A DNA stretch of 64,000 bases from Cyanodermella asteris (lineage: Eukaryota; Ascomycota; Lecanoromycetes; Ostropales; Stictidaceae): assembly GCA_900618795.1 (NCBI GenBank), contig UYJD01000006.1:321550-385549 (forward strand). The letters are read 5' to 3'. Both the position numbers and the translations under genes were made by a program. A model generated the notes under the pieces. That model did not search any database. It was not told the DNA's origin and saw only the letters and a list, made by a program, of their open reading frames with translations. This document shows positions 11,624-20,874 of this stretch, one piece after another. How positions within the stretch are numbered: position 1 is the first letter of the stretch; each line of letters opens with the position of its first letter.

Positions 11624-12215
11624 TTACAGCCAACCATCGTTCATCGTCCAGTGCTGTGCATCGAAAGCAAAAGTGGAGCTTGTGCCCTCAATCAGCATGA
11701 ATGGGCCATCCGCAATAGCTTCGACATTGTTTGTTATCTGAGTTCCAGGCGTTATACAGGACGCGGGGTTTTCAGGACCTGTCGTCCTCCAGAGGCACAC
11801 AAGAGCTTGCCTATTGATTATGGTGCAAGGGCCGAAACGACCTGCAAGGAGTGGGCGGCTTGCGTATGCCATTATCGACCAAGATGAAGCGTATTCTGAT
11901 AATTGGACTTGCTCCCTGAGGGTCCTGGAAGACCATGCTCCATGATCGCAAGCTCTGGCGTCGTTACTTTCTGCAGAATCGTCGACAGGAGGCAACATCA
12001 ATGCCACTCCCCAGCAGTATCTTTCGGTTCACACCGAAGCCTGATGTACGTGCCACGTATATGCTAGTCCCAAAACGAGGCTCTCTGCCGTGGACGATTC
12101 TTTGTAGAGCCAAATTGAGCACTCTCCCGATGAGCCTGGACAGGGTTGCCAGCCAGTCATGACCGCTTTCTCGTCGTTCCTCAAATGAGGCATCGATGTG
12201 TGTTGGCGCCATCGC
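11624..12215 (-). other. Possible small spliced gene, unconfirmed
   Basis: The minus strand holds an ATG near 12215 (MAPTHIDASFEERRE...) followed by about 50 codons, then GTACAT, then an AG after CTGC near 11988. Joining these would continue in an open frame of about 120 codons to a TAA at 11624. The second part (ASSWSIMAYASRPLLAGRF...) has plausible codon choice but no family I know. The branch site of the proposed 79-nt intron is weak. The region could equally be DAD1 3' UTR plus chance open frames. Confidence 0.2.
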
Positions 12216-12290
12216 CTTCGCTGCTGGTGTTGATCCGAAAGTGATGTAGACGCTCGCAAGGGTAAATGTTATAGACGCTGATTGCTTCAA

Positions 12291-12686
12291 TCAGTCCTCC
12301 TGCGCTTGCTCGTCGCCCTGCTCGGGTTCCGTCCTCCCATCGACTTGCGGATCTTCTGTCTTGGCCATCACGTTCTCAAACTGGGACCACAAAGCCTCCA
12401 CGGAGCTGAATTCGTTCCCGACCTGGACTGCTCAGTACAAGGTACAGGGCATGTGCTCAGGGTCATCTTACCGCAATTACGCCTTCCAGAGAACGATTAA
12501 GTTTATTGAGGCTTTGCAATGCTTGCTCGAGACTCTATTCCATGTGAGCTGATTGACCAGGCTTGAAGAGTTACTGGGAGGACTGCATACTACAGCGATC
12601 TCGCCCACGAGCGCCTCGCGTTGCTGTTCGAAGTACGTTTTGTTGACTGCCTTGCCGGCTGCACCGTCACGCGGATTTGTGGCCAT
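12291..12686 (-). CDS. DAD1: DASH/DAM1 complex subunit Dad1
   Basis: Three short exons on the minus strand, 12686-12591, 12534-12472 and 12422-12291, encode 96 residues. Introns of 56 and 49 nt have GTATGC...TAG and GTAAGA...CAG ends and sit in phase 0. The protein begins [20 protein letters not shown], continues with a helix ending VGEIAV, then [21 protein letters not shown], then [20 protein letters not shown] and an acidic tail. The sequence and length fit fungal Dad1, a small coiled-coil subunit of the ring-forming DASH complex that couples kinetochores to spindle microtubules (established knowledge). It lies divergently from the small gene at 13133. No exon alone exceeds 44 codons, so it is easily missed. 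Confidence 0.9.
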
Positions 12687-12828
12687 GGCGAAACACGGAT
12701 ATTTGAACTATCAGCTGTGGCCTGTCTATCTCTCGCAATCGACTTTCCTCGCCGTTGGTATCTTGTAGGCGTGATTGAAAGCGTGATTGTAGCAGATCAG
12801 AATGGGGCGGGGCGCGCGGGTAAGCTCA

Positions 12829-12966
12829 ATGATCGACAACAAATTGTTCACATCGAGCGGGATGAAAGAAGTCGCTGCCGATGCTCCGTCCATACCAGCC
12901 AAGCACCTGGCCAAGTACCTAGCTGAACACCTGGCCAAACACCTAGCTGAACACTTGGCCGAATAA
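12829..12966 (+). other. Short open frame over a 12-bp tandem repeat
   Basis: An ATG at 12829 opens a 45-codon frame. Its end reads as a four-residue repeat, HLAK YLAE HLAK HLAE HLAE, and stops at 12964-12966. The repeat would form an amphipathic helix, but the same DNA is also open on the minus strand and the repeat decays just past the stop. I regard it as a translated-looking simple repeat in the DAD1/13133 intergenic region rather than a gene. Confidence 0.15.
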
Positions 12967-13012
12967 CAAGTCAAATACCTAGCCAAGTACATACCTAAGT
13001 ACCCAGCTAAAT
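12898..13012. repeat. Degenerate 12-bp tandem repeat
   Basis: Units of the form CACCTGGCCAAG / TACCTAGCTGAA recur about five to six times from 12898 to 12963. They continue in degraded form (ACCTAGCCAAGTAC, ACCTAAGTACCC) to about 13012. The array lies in the shared upstream region of DAD1 and the small gene at 13133. Confidence 0.7.
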
Positions 13013-13085
13013 CCCCACTTAAAGAGGACGCCGGTAGAGACTTTTTTCCACCCGCCTTGACATAAGCTCATTCACGCTCCATTGC

Positions 13086-13092
13086 TATAAAT
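13086..13092 (+). promoter_or_regulatory. TATA-like element
   Basis: TATAAAT lies about 40 bp upstream of the ATG at 13133, close to the position where a fungal TATA box would act if the leader is short. This supports the small gene that follows but is not proof. Confidence 0.4.
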
Positions 13093-13132
13093 CTGCCTGC
13101 ACCGGCCGCAGCTGAAACTGCAAACAGCTGTA

Positions 13133-13420
13133 ATGGCTACACCAAACCAAGCCGTGCGTTCTTCAATTAGATCTGGGAGTCTTGTCTAACGTTCCTTCAC
13201 CCAGATATTGATCAATCTGACGAATATCTCCAAGGTCTGGGGCACGAACTCAGTTCAATTTGCGGAAGCTGCATCTGTTCTGGGCTTGACCCGTGACGCA
13301 GCCACCTTATTGCTCCGGTCTACGGATGACACGCACCCCGTCGACGATGCAGAACCTGAGGCCATGGCAACACTGCAGCAGCAAATTCGAAATCTTGCCA
13401 TTCGACCAAAGCCGACTTGA
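13133..13420 (+). CDS. Small hypothetical protein, two exons
   Basis: Exon 1 (13133-13153, MATPNQA) is followed by a 51-nt intron (13154-13204) that starts GTGCGT, has a CTAAC branch site and ends CCCAG. Exon 2 (13205-13420) continues in frame to TGA. The product is 78 residues: a probable helical segment (ISKVWGTNSVQFAEAASVLG), an acidic middle, and a basic C-terminus. I do not recognise a family. A TATA-like element 40 bp upstream and a well-formed intron argue for a real gene; the short length argues for caution. Confidence 0.5.
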
Positions 13421-14375
13421 TAGCCTGCAGTATTGATGGTGAGTACAAATCGCACACAAGAGCTTCCATCTGCATCATCAACTGAGTTACAAGTGACTCT
13501 ACTAAACCGCGAGCGTTACAAATAGACCACAGCGGTTCAGGATCCCGGTCACGATCGATGGCAGACAGAACGATGGACGGGAGCGAGAAGCGGCCCATCT
13601 GCTGGTCAAGGCGGGTTGAGCCCTCGAAGATGTAATTTCGAAATGTAGAACGTTCCGTATCGTGGACTAGGGAAGGGTTGGCGGACACTTGATCGAGGTT
13701 AGTAGGCTTTTGCTTACTGCAACTCTGGAGCCACGTTCAGCTCTGTTGCCACAGAATTAAAATGGGCTCGACCAAGCATCTAGAAATCGCCGAGTGGCTT
13801 GATACAATAGATTTCCAGTAATCTTACCGGCCAATCGATCTTTCAAGGTCAACGCGATGCGAGGCGCGTTGCTTCTTCTTCGTATGGGAGCCCGGTCCCC
13901 AATATCACGCAGATTGCTGAAGGCTTGCCCGCGTGACCAAGATACAAAGACAGCGCACAGCACGATCCTATCGCCGGAGATAGTTTCAACGGCTACTAAT
14001 GTGTTGGATATCTTTGTCGACCAAGGCCACAAAGCTTTGCATTGATGACGGGTAAAGCTCACCAGGTATGTAGGTGTGTCTGAAGACATCAAGTTTACTC
14101 CGGGCGTCGTCTCCACTTTCCGCGGCGGGAGCCGCACTAAGCGCGAAGGAGCTCCGCAAGGCCCGAGGAAAAGACGCGGCACCAGCAACCAGTTCTGGTC
14201 TTGCGCGCAGACCCGTACCAGGGAGACGGGCTCGTTCATGCCTGTAAAAAGTGCCAATGAGAGCGAAACGACATCAACGACATCCTCGCCCACCTTTCGG
14301 CGCGCCAGCGCCTTTTTCGATTTGAGTCGCTGGGAAAGCTGGGCCGCGACGCAGACAACCGGATTGCTGAGAAGG
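13421..14375. other. Upstream region of SYF1 with overlapping open frames
   Basis: About 950 nt. The SYF1 frame stays open for 300 nt upstream of the chosen ATG. A minus-strand frame (13757-14473, 238 codons) covers the same DNA, but it has no recognisable domain and overlaps the conserved start of SYF1, so I treat it as a shadow. A 51-nt intron-like module on the minus strand (13717 to 13667; GTAAGC, CTACTAAC, CCCTAG) suggests a possible unannotated spliced transcript. Confidence 0.4.
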
Positions 14376-16949
14376 ATGAACTTACAAGAGAGCGGCTTGA
14401 AGCGCTCACGGGGCGATGGTGGTTCCGAGGCATCCAACGAGCTGCCAATGTACCTGATCTCGGACGACGACATTGTCTACGAGCGGGACATCTTGCGGGA
14501 CTCGGGAAGCACGAAGCCATGGTTGGCATATTATGAGTTCAAGGCGCAGCATGGAGGGACGCTCATGGAGCAGAGTTTCGTGCTCGAGCGAGCCTGCAAC
14601 CAGCTTCCTCGATCCTACAAGCTCTGGAAGCTGTATCTGGAGCTGCGGACGAAGCATCTTCGAGGAAGGAACCCGGCGCAGCACCCGCAAGATTTCGCCA
14701 AAGTCAACGCCCTTTTCGAGCGAGCCTTGATTCTTCTCAACAAAATGCCGCGGATATGGGAGATGTACCTTTCATTTCTCATGCTCCAGCCTCAGGTCAC
14801 CGCGACACGAAGAAGTTTTGACCGAGCGTTGAGAGCTTTGCCGATCACCCAGCACAATCGCATTTGGGCGAAGTATAGACCATTCGCCTTGAGCGCAGGA
14901 GGAGAGACGGCAAAGTGCATCTGGAGGCGATACATGCAGATACACCCGGAAGAGGCGGAATCTTATATCAATTTGCTCGTAGAGCTGGGATGTTACAACG
15001 AAGCAGTTCAGGAATACATCAAGGTCTTGGATAATACGCGATTCAGGAGCAAGGATGGCAAGAGCAATTACCAGCTTTGGACGGAAATGGTAGATCTCAT
15101 GGTTGAGCATGCGAAGGAGGTTCACCTTGGGGACTCTTCGGGCACCGTTGCTGAGAAAATCATCAGGAGCGGCATCGAACGCTTTTCAGACCAAAGAGGG
15201 AAGCTATGGTCAGGCCTGGCAACATACTGGATAGCTCGAGGCAACTTCGAAAAAGCAAGAGATATCTACGAGGAAGGCATCACGACCGTGATGACGGTCC
15301 GTGATTTCACGCTCATTTTCGATTCGTACGCAGAGTTTGAGGAGTCGATCATCGCCACGCTGATGGACCAGGCCGCCGGGAGATCGGACAAAGGTGTTTT
15401 GGATGAAGATGCGGACTTTGATCTGGACATCCGACTGATGCGGTTCGAGCAACTAATGGATCGGCGACCCTTCCTCGTAAACGATGTTCTTCTGCGCCAG
15501 AACCCTAACAGCGTCACGGAGTGGGAAAAGCGCGTGGCTCTCTGGGGTCAAAATAAAAAGGAGGTCGTCCAGACCTACACAGATGCCATCGCAGCCATCA
15601 ATCCGAAAAAGGCTGTGGGGCAATTTCACGAACTATGGACGAATTATGCCAAAATCTACGAAGAAGGTCGAGACATGAAGACTGCACGTATCATCATGGA
15701 GAAGGCTGTCAAAGTACCGTTCAAGTCGGTTGCCGAGCTCGCGGAAATGTGGTGCTCATGGGCCGAGATGGAACTCAGAAATGAGAATTTTGATCGAGCC
15801 ATCGATATCATGGCAAAAGCCACCTTGGCACCGAAACGATCGTCGGTCGACTACTTCGATGAGACCCTTTTACCCCAGCAGCGGGTGCACAAGAGCTGGA
15901 AGCTCTGGAGCTTCTATGTCGATCTCGTGGAGAGTGTCAGCGGCCTAGACGAGACCCGCAAGGTATACGAGAGGATATTCGAACTGCGGATCGCAACGCC
16001 ACAGACTGTTGTAAATTACGCCAATCTACTAGAGGAGAATGGCTATTACGAAGACTCCTTCAAGATCTATGAGCGCGGCTTGGACTTGTTCAATTACCCA
16101 GTTGCTTTCGAGCTTTGGAACCTTTACCTCACCAAAGCAGTCGATCGCAAAATCAGCATTGAGCGCTTAAGAGATCTGTTCGAACAAGCCGTGGAGGACT
16201 GCCCAGCCAAATTCGCGAAGACATTATATCTCATGTACGGCAATCTGGAGGAGGAGCGCGGGCTCGCCAGACATGCCATGCGCATCTACGAAAGGGCGAC
16301 GCGAGCAGTGTCCGACGAGGATCGCTTCGAGATGTTCAACTTTTACATTACTAAGAGCGCCTCTAACTTTGGGCTCACCTCGACACGTGCGATCTACGAA
16401 CGGGCCATTGGTGCTTTGCCCGATAAAGAGGCCAAAGATATGTGCCTCAAATTTGCAGAGATGGAACGAAGACTGGGTGAGATAGACCGCGCCCGGGCGA
16501 TTTATGGGCACGCCAGTCAATTCGCCGACCCCCGAACCGAAACCGGATTCTGGACCAAGTGGGAACAATTCGAGGTCCAGCATGGCAATGAGGACACTTT
16601 CAAGGAGATGCTGCGCATCAAGCGTAGTGTTCAGGCACAGTACAAGTAAGCTTCAAGCCTTACCATTGATGACCGCTTATGCTAACCCTTCCGCAGCACC
16701 GATGTCAGCTATATCGCTTCTCAGGCTATTGTTAGGAGCCAACAACCGGATGATGCGAACGGAAATGCTGAAAATGCAGGTGACGACAGCGCAGATGCCA
16801 TGGCAGAGCTCGACAGGCAGATGCGAGCACCTGAAGGATTTGTGGCCTCGAGCACAGGTCCCCAGGGAGGGAATGTGACGAAGGAGGCGGCACCTGCCCC
16901 AGCGAATCCGGATGCGCTAGATGTCGATCTTGACGACGACGACGACTGA
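14376..16949 (+). CDS. SYF1: Pre-mRNA-splicing factor Syf1 (XAB2 family)
   Basis: Two exons, 14376-16645 and 16697-16949, encode 840 residues. The 51-nt intron starts GTAAGC, has CTAAC and ends CCGCAG. Almost the whole protein consists of HAT (half-TPR) repeats, with the recurring pattern W-x2-Y and YERA, for example IYERAIGALPDKEAKDMCLK near the C-terminus. The opening LISDDDIVYERDILRDSGS matches the usual Syf1 start. The second exon supplies the conserved tail (YNTDVSYIASQAIVRSQ) and an acidic end (DVDLDDDDD). Syf1 is a core scaffold of the NineTeen complex in the spliceosome, and human XAB2 also acts in transcription-coupled repair (established knowledge). The frame is open 100 codons upstream, but the ATG at 14376 best fits family length. 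Confidence 0.95.
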
Positions 16950-17977
16950 GATCAAGCAGGAGTTGGACATGCTTTGGGCTGATTCGACTGGATTTCTACG
17001 TAAAGGGATGTGCCCCGTTGCCTCAAGACGCCGAGAGCGTACATCACCAAACATCAGCTTCTGCTAGCCCTAGCCTCGCCCCTCGCCCCTCGCTACGATG
17101 AGTCGATACCAGCGGGTCTTGAAGCAACTTCTTCAACGGGCTCAGGCAAGACACTGCAAGTCAATGCTGAATAATCGCAACATGGTCAACAGCTCATGAG
17201 CCAGCGAAGGCCGTCTCCAGGGGTCACGCCGGGCACGGGACCCTTGAGCCTCTGCACTCGAGAGCACTGGCCCGATCGACGCCCATTTGAGACAATGGCG
17301 GGTCTGGTACTCTGCATTTGGGTGTCCCAGATCTAGGGTTTGATCTGGAGCAGAAAGAGGTCTATGAAACGATTAGTCGGGGCTGAGAAAACACAAGCGC
17401 CGACAATGTCAGCTCTGGTACTCACGGCCTACGATATCGAGCCAAGGAGTACTATACTATGTTGTAGCTAGCTAAGGGTAGAACATATGACAATGTAGGA
17501 CATTGAAAGTGATTGCCATGCACTAAGAACAAGCCCATGCGTATCTGACGGTGAGCAGGGAGAAGTGAGCGCGGACGACTTGGCGGGGTGTAACACTGAG
17601 CGCACCACCTAAAATCAACCGAAATGTGTTTAACCACGGCTCGCACTTGAAAGTACCGCCCCGAAAGGTCTTCTTACCACGAGGCTTTTCCAGGAGCTCA
17701 TAGCTTGACCGGGTCACAATTCTGGTTGGCTGATCGACGAAGGAATCATTGCACTTTGCCGCATTTCACCGTCTTACCACGCAGCTTGGCCTTCTGACCT
17801 AAAAATCATTGCCTGGGTGACTCATCCGCGTAGGCTCCCACTGCCGCTTCAGAGGAGCTCAAAGCATCTGCGACAATCCTACAGGCACCCTACATCTGGT
17901 AGAGGCGACAAAGGCTTTCAGCGAGCATCGGCAACATCATCTGCGCGAAATTTGTGCTTCGATCTTTTCCTGTAAAC
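16950..17977. other. Intergenic between SYF1 and TPT1
   Basis: About 1 kb with no supported gene. A short tandem (CCTCGCCCCTCGCCCCTCGC) lies near 17075-17094. Confidence 0.4.
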
Positions 17978-18802
17978 ATGGGCAACCAAGGCAAGGACAA
18001 AGAAAACCAACGACCCGGCCACAAATCCGGCAACAAGCGCCCCGACTCTCGTTCGGTTCTCATCAGTAAAAAGCTTTCCTTTCTACTCAGGCATGGTGCC
18101 GAAAAGGCGAATGTGAAGTTACACCGCGGAGGCTGGGTCGCTGTATCTGACGTCCTGGCGTGGGGTGACGTGCGGCGTCTGAAGGCCACTTTCGAGGAAA
18201 TAATTGAAGTGACCGCAACGAACGAGAAGAAACGCTACCAGATTGCGCCTAGCAGACTGGTGCTGAAAGATGGAGAAAATTCGGAGACAGCTGAGCAGCC
18301 GTCCGTAACGGAACTTGTGACTCTTGATGAGGAGAACCCTGATGATCCAGAAAAGCACCTCATACGAGCGACGCAAGGGCATTCTATCAAGAGCGTTGGC
18401 GCCTCAGATCTCTTGACGCCGATAAAGATTGAGGACTTCCCTGACAAGGTCCCGGAAATCGCCGTGCATGGGACGAACGAAAGGTCGTGGGCTTTCATCC
18501 AAAAGTCAGGTGGTCTAAAACCGATGACGAGGATCCATGTTCACTTGGCCGCATCGATACCTGGTGGACCTGAGCCTGTTATATCTGGAATGCGCAAGAG
18601 TGCCAGCGTACTCATCTGGGTCAACGTGAAGCAGAGTCTTGCTGACGGCATGCAATGGTGGCTGAGTGCGAATGGTGTCATACTCACTGAAGGCGTTGAC
18701 GGAAGCGTCCCGATCAAGTATTTCGCTCGTGTCGAGACAAGGGGCAAGTCAGGCACATTGGAAACGATTTGGACACCTGGAGAAGAGGCACCAGCTGCCT
18801 AA
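17978..18802 (+). CDS. TPT1: tRNA 2'-phosphotransferase
   Basis: A single exon encodes 274 residues from an ATG in good context (AAACATGG). The Tpt1/KptA fold is clear. The N-terminal half has SKKLSFLLRHGA, containing the catalytic Arg-His pair, and a winged-helix-like segment (GGWVAVSDVL). The C-terminal half has VHGTNERSWAFIQKSGGLKP and RIHVHLA, the NAD-binding region of the family. The enzyme removes the splice-junction 2'-phosphate from ligated tRNA using NAD+, the last step of fungal tRNA splicing (established knowledge). A 50-residue linker between halves (about 100-150) is longer than in bacterial KptA, which is common in fungi. It lies tandem to SYF1, another RNA-processing gene, but 1 kb away. 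Confidence 0.95.
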   Translation: MGNQGKDKENQRPGHKSGNKRPDSRSVLISKKLSFLLRHGAEKANVKLHRGGWVAVSDVLAWGDVRRLKATFEEIIEVTATNEKKRYQIAPSRLVLKDGENSETAEQPSVTELVTLDEENPDDPEKHLIRATQGHSIKSVGASDLLTPIKIEDFPDKVPEIAVHGTNERSWAFIQKSGGLKPMTRIHVHLAASIPGGPEPVISGMRKSASVLIWVNVKQSLADGMQWWLSANGVILTEGVDGSVPIKYFARVETRGKSGTLETIWTPGEEAPAA

Positions 18803-19348
18803 GTCAGCAGCTGTCCAGAGGACTATTCTCTGCAATTCCACTTCATAGCTGAACGTCGATGGCATCCAATGCTCTCTATGCAGCTCACATCTCAGGGGAA
18901 CACTTCCACTTTCCATCAACTGGAAAGAGAAGCCTCAAGCCTGCAGAAGTGGGCATAGCAAGATGTGAGTCTTCCAACAAGTCTGACCGCAACGAACATC
19001 TTCATCTATGCACGCCACTTCCGCCAAAAACTGTGGCTATCCTTGGAAGGACAGCTCACAAAGACAGGCGTGATCTTTCACTCCGGCTTGCTTTGAGAAC
19101 TGCTCTGTCTTTCACTTGTTCTTTACCACCTCGAACAATCTAATTTAAAAGTCTTTATGTCTCCGGAGAGTACTGCCATTGTTGTCTTCTCGCCCTTTTA
19201 AGCCAGGAAATGCATATGTGATGCTTTTAAGCTGGACGAATCTACAACATTGCATAACACTCATATCTATCGGGATCTACTGCAAATTGCGTGTATACTT
19301 GTCACCCATTTTCAACCTATAACCAGTGCGGGAACACAAACGAAGGAG
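18803..19348. other. Intergenic between TPT1 and the 19349 gene
   Basis: About 550 nt. One 94-codon ATG frame (18859-19143) has no recognisable feature and is not called a gene. Confidence 0.4.
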
Positions 19349-20266
19349 ATGGCCCAACAAAAAGACCAGTATGGGCTACGAACACGAAAGGAGCTTCAAT
19401 ACGAGATCAAAAGCTATCGAGACGATTTCGAAGATGAGTATGAGGACGACCCCTATATATTCCAGCCAGTATTTCTAGAAGCGGCCCGAGAAGTTTACGG
19501 TAGCCTGGCTCCGGAACACTTCCCACCAAATGGTGAGCATCCCGACGGCTTTCCTTTGGTTGAAGTCAATAGCGTGAGGTGGGGTTATGAGGACGAGCAT
19601 GGACGTACTGATCCCGGCTATAAAGCAATCTATGATATTGTCGAGGAGATGCGGCGCCGAGACATGATCAAGGCCGCACCAGAACGCGTCGTGCCGGCCA
19701 AAGGCAGCAAGGAGGAAAAAGCTCAAGAGCGGTTGGGCCTATGGCCACCTTTATACGGCAGGAGTGAAGACAACAAGATCAAGCCAATCAGCGCCTCTGA
19801 GAGACCCTGGTTTTCGACTGCAGCAGACCCCGTGCCTGCAAAGCTCTTCAGAAAGGCGTTTCGACTCGCTAAGTACAGGAAACTTTACCAAGACTCGGCT
19901 GTACGCCGGGGATCCCTGGGGATGAGCGTGTCGCCCAAAACCTCTTCTTGGCCAGCCGAGAGTGACGAGGACGGGCCCCCAGCTCGTAACACGAGAGCTG
20001 CAGTTAAGCGTCGTCAAGAGAAGCACCAAGACGAACAGGCTCGGATCAACTCCAAGCTAACGATACAAGAGCAGGCGACAGCTGAAACACAAAGCCCACG
20101 TCGAGGAGGGATCAAAAGGAAGAGGTCAAACAATGCAGCGAATGACGATGCGTCCGAGAACAGTCGCAAAAACGACTCAAAGTCGAAGCCACCTCCGAAG
20201 CGGAAGATCAGAATCAAGCTCAATGTTAAGCCGAAGTTAACCAAGCTGACTCTAAAGATCCGGTGA
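19349..20266 (+). CDS. Hypothetical nuclear-looking protein with a basic tail
   Basis: The first true ATG (MAQQKDQYGLRTRKELQYEI) gives 305 residues in one exon. The N-terminal 110 residues look folded and acidic (YRDDFEDEYEDDPYIFQPVF, then VRWGYEDEHGRTDPGYKAIY). The centre is charged and disordered. The last 40 residues have several basic clusters (RRGGIKRKR, PPPKRKIRIKL) and finish with a stretch alternating basic and hydrophobic residues. The clusters would serve as nuclear-localisation signals. I do not recognise the family. The frame and codon use support a real gene. Confidence 0.75.
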   Translation: MAQQKDQYGLRTRKELQYEIKSYRDDFEDEYEDDPYIFQPVFLEAAREVYGSLAPEHFPPNGEHPDGFPLVEVNSVRWGYEDEHGRTDPGYKAIYDIVEEMRRRDMIKAAPERVVPAKGSKEEKAQERLGLWPPLYGRSEDNKIKPISASERPWFSTAADPVPAKLFRKAFRLAKYRKLYQDSAVRRGSLGMSVSPKTSSWPAESDEDGPPARNTRAAVKRRQEKHQDEQARINSKLTIQEQATAETQSPRRGGIKRKRSNNAANDDASENSRKNDSKSKPPPKRKIRIKLNVKPKLTKLTLKIR

Positions 20267-20874
20267 TGGCCCTGGCGACTATCATGAACCTGACTTGACC
20301 ATGTATTCAAATGAGAGGTATCAGGTTCTGCAATCTGACTGATTAGGGCGTTCTGCGCTGTATCTAGGTATGTATCTGACGAAGGAGGGCCAAGAGCAAT
20401 GGTGCTCTACTAGCATTACGGGTAAGGCCCGCTGGTGTGCTTGCCTGATGACCAAAGATCATCGGCTGTGGACAGCCCGTTGATGTGGTTACACAAAAAA
20501 ACCAGTACGTTTAGAACCGAGTTTTCTAGGCCTTTAGCTATAGTGCATTATGCGATATGTAAGTTCTCTTTTCGGTTGCAAAGTTCCTGTCCATCTAATC
20601 GTGACATGTTGTGCCATCGTTGACGAAAGCAGCGGGCGGAAACAGACTCACCCAATCAAACAAAGAAATGGTCCAGAACAACTTGCGGCCTGAGGCGTCA
20701 AGCCTTTCAACGAGCTAGGCCGCTGGACTACAGACAACACTTTCTTTGACACGCCGTTTGCGGCCAGCATCCAAATAAAGCCAGACCGTATTAACAAGCT
20801 TGCGACAGCATCGATATTCTGTCGGAGTCCCGTAACATTCGCAACATCGAATCGAATTCGCAACTAGAGCCACG
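20267..20874. other. Intergenic upstream of the 20875 gene
   Basis: About 600 nt, no gene or clear element seen. Confidence 0.4.

Noticed and set aside
11964-12290. Minus-strand frame that looks like a signal-peptide protein
   Set aside because: It begins at TTG directly after the DAD1 stop, so the apparent signal peptide is 3' UTR read by chance.
13757-14473. 238-codon minus-strand frame opposite the SYF1 start
   Set aside because: It has no recognisable domain and overlaps conserved SYF1 codons on the other strand.
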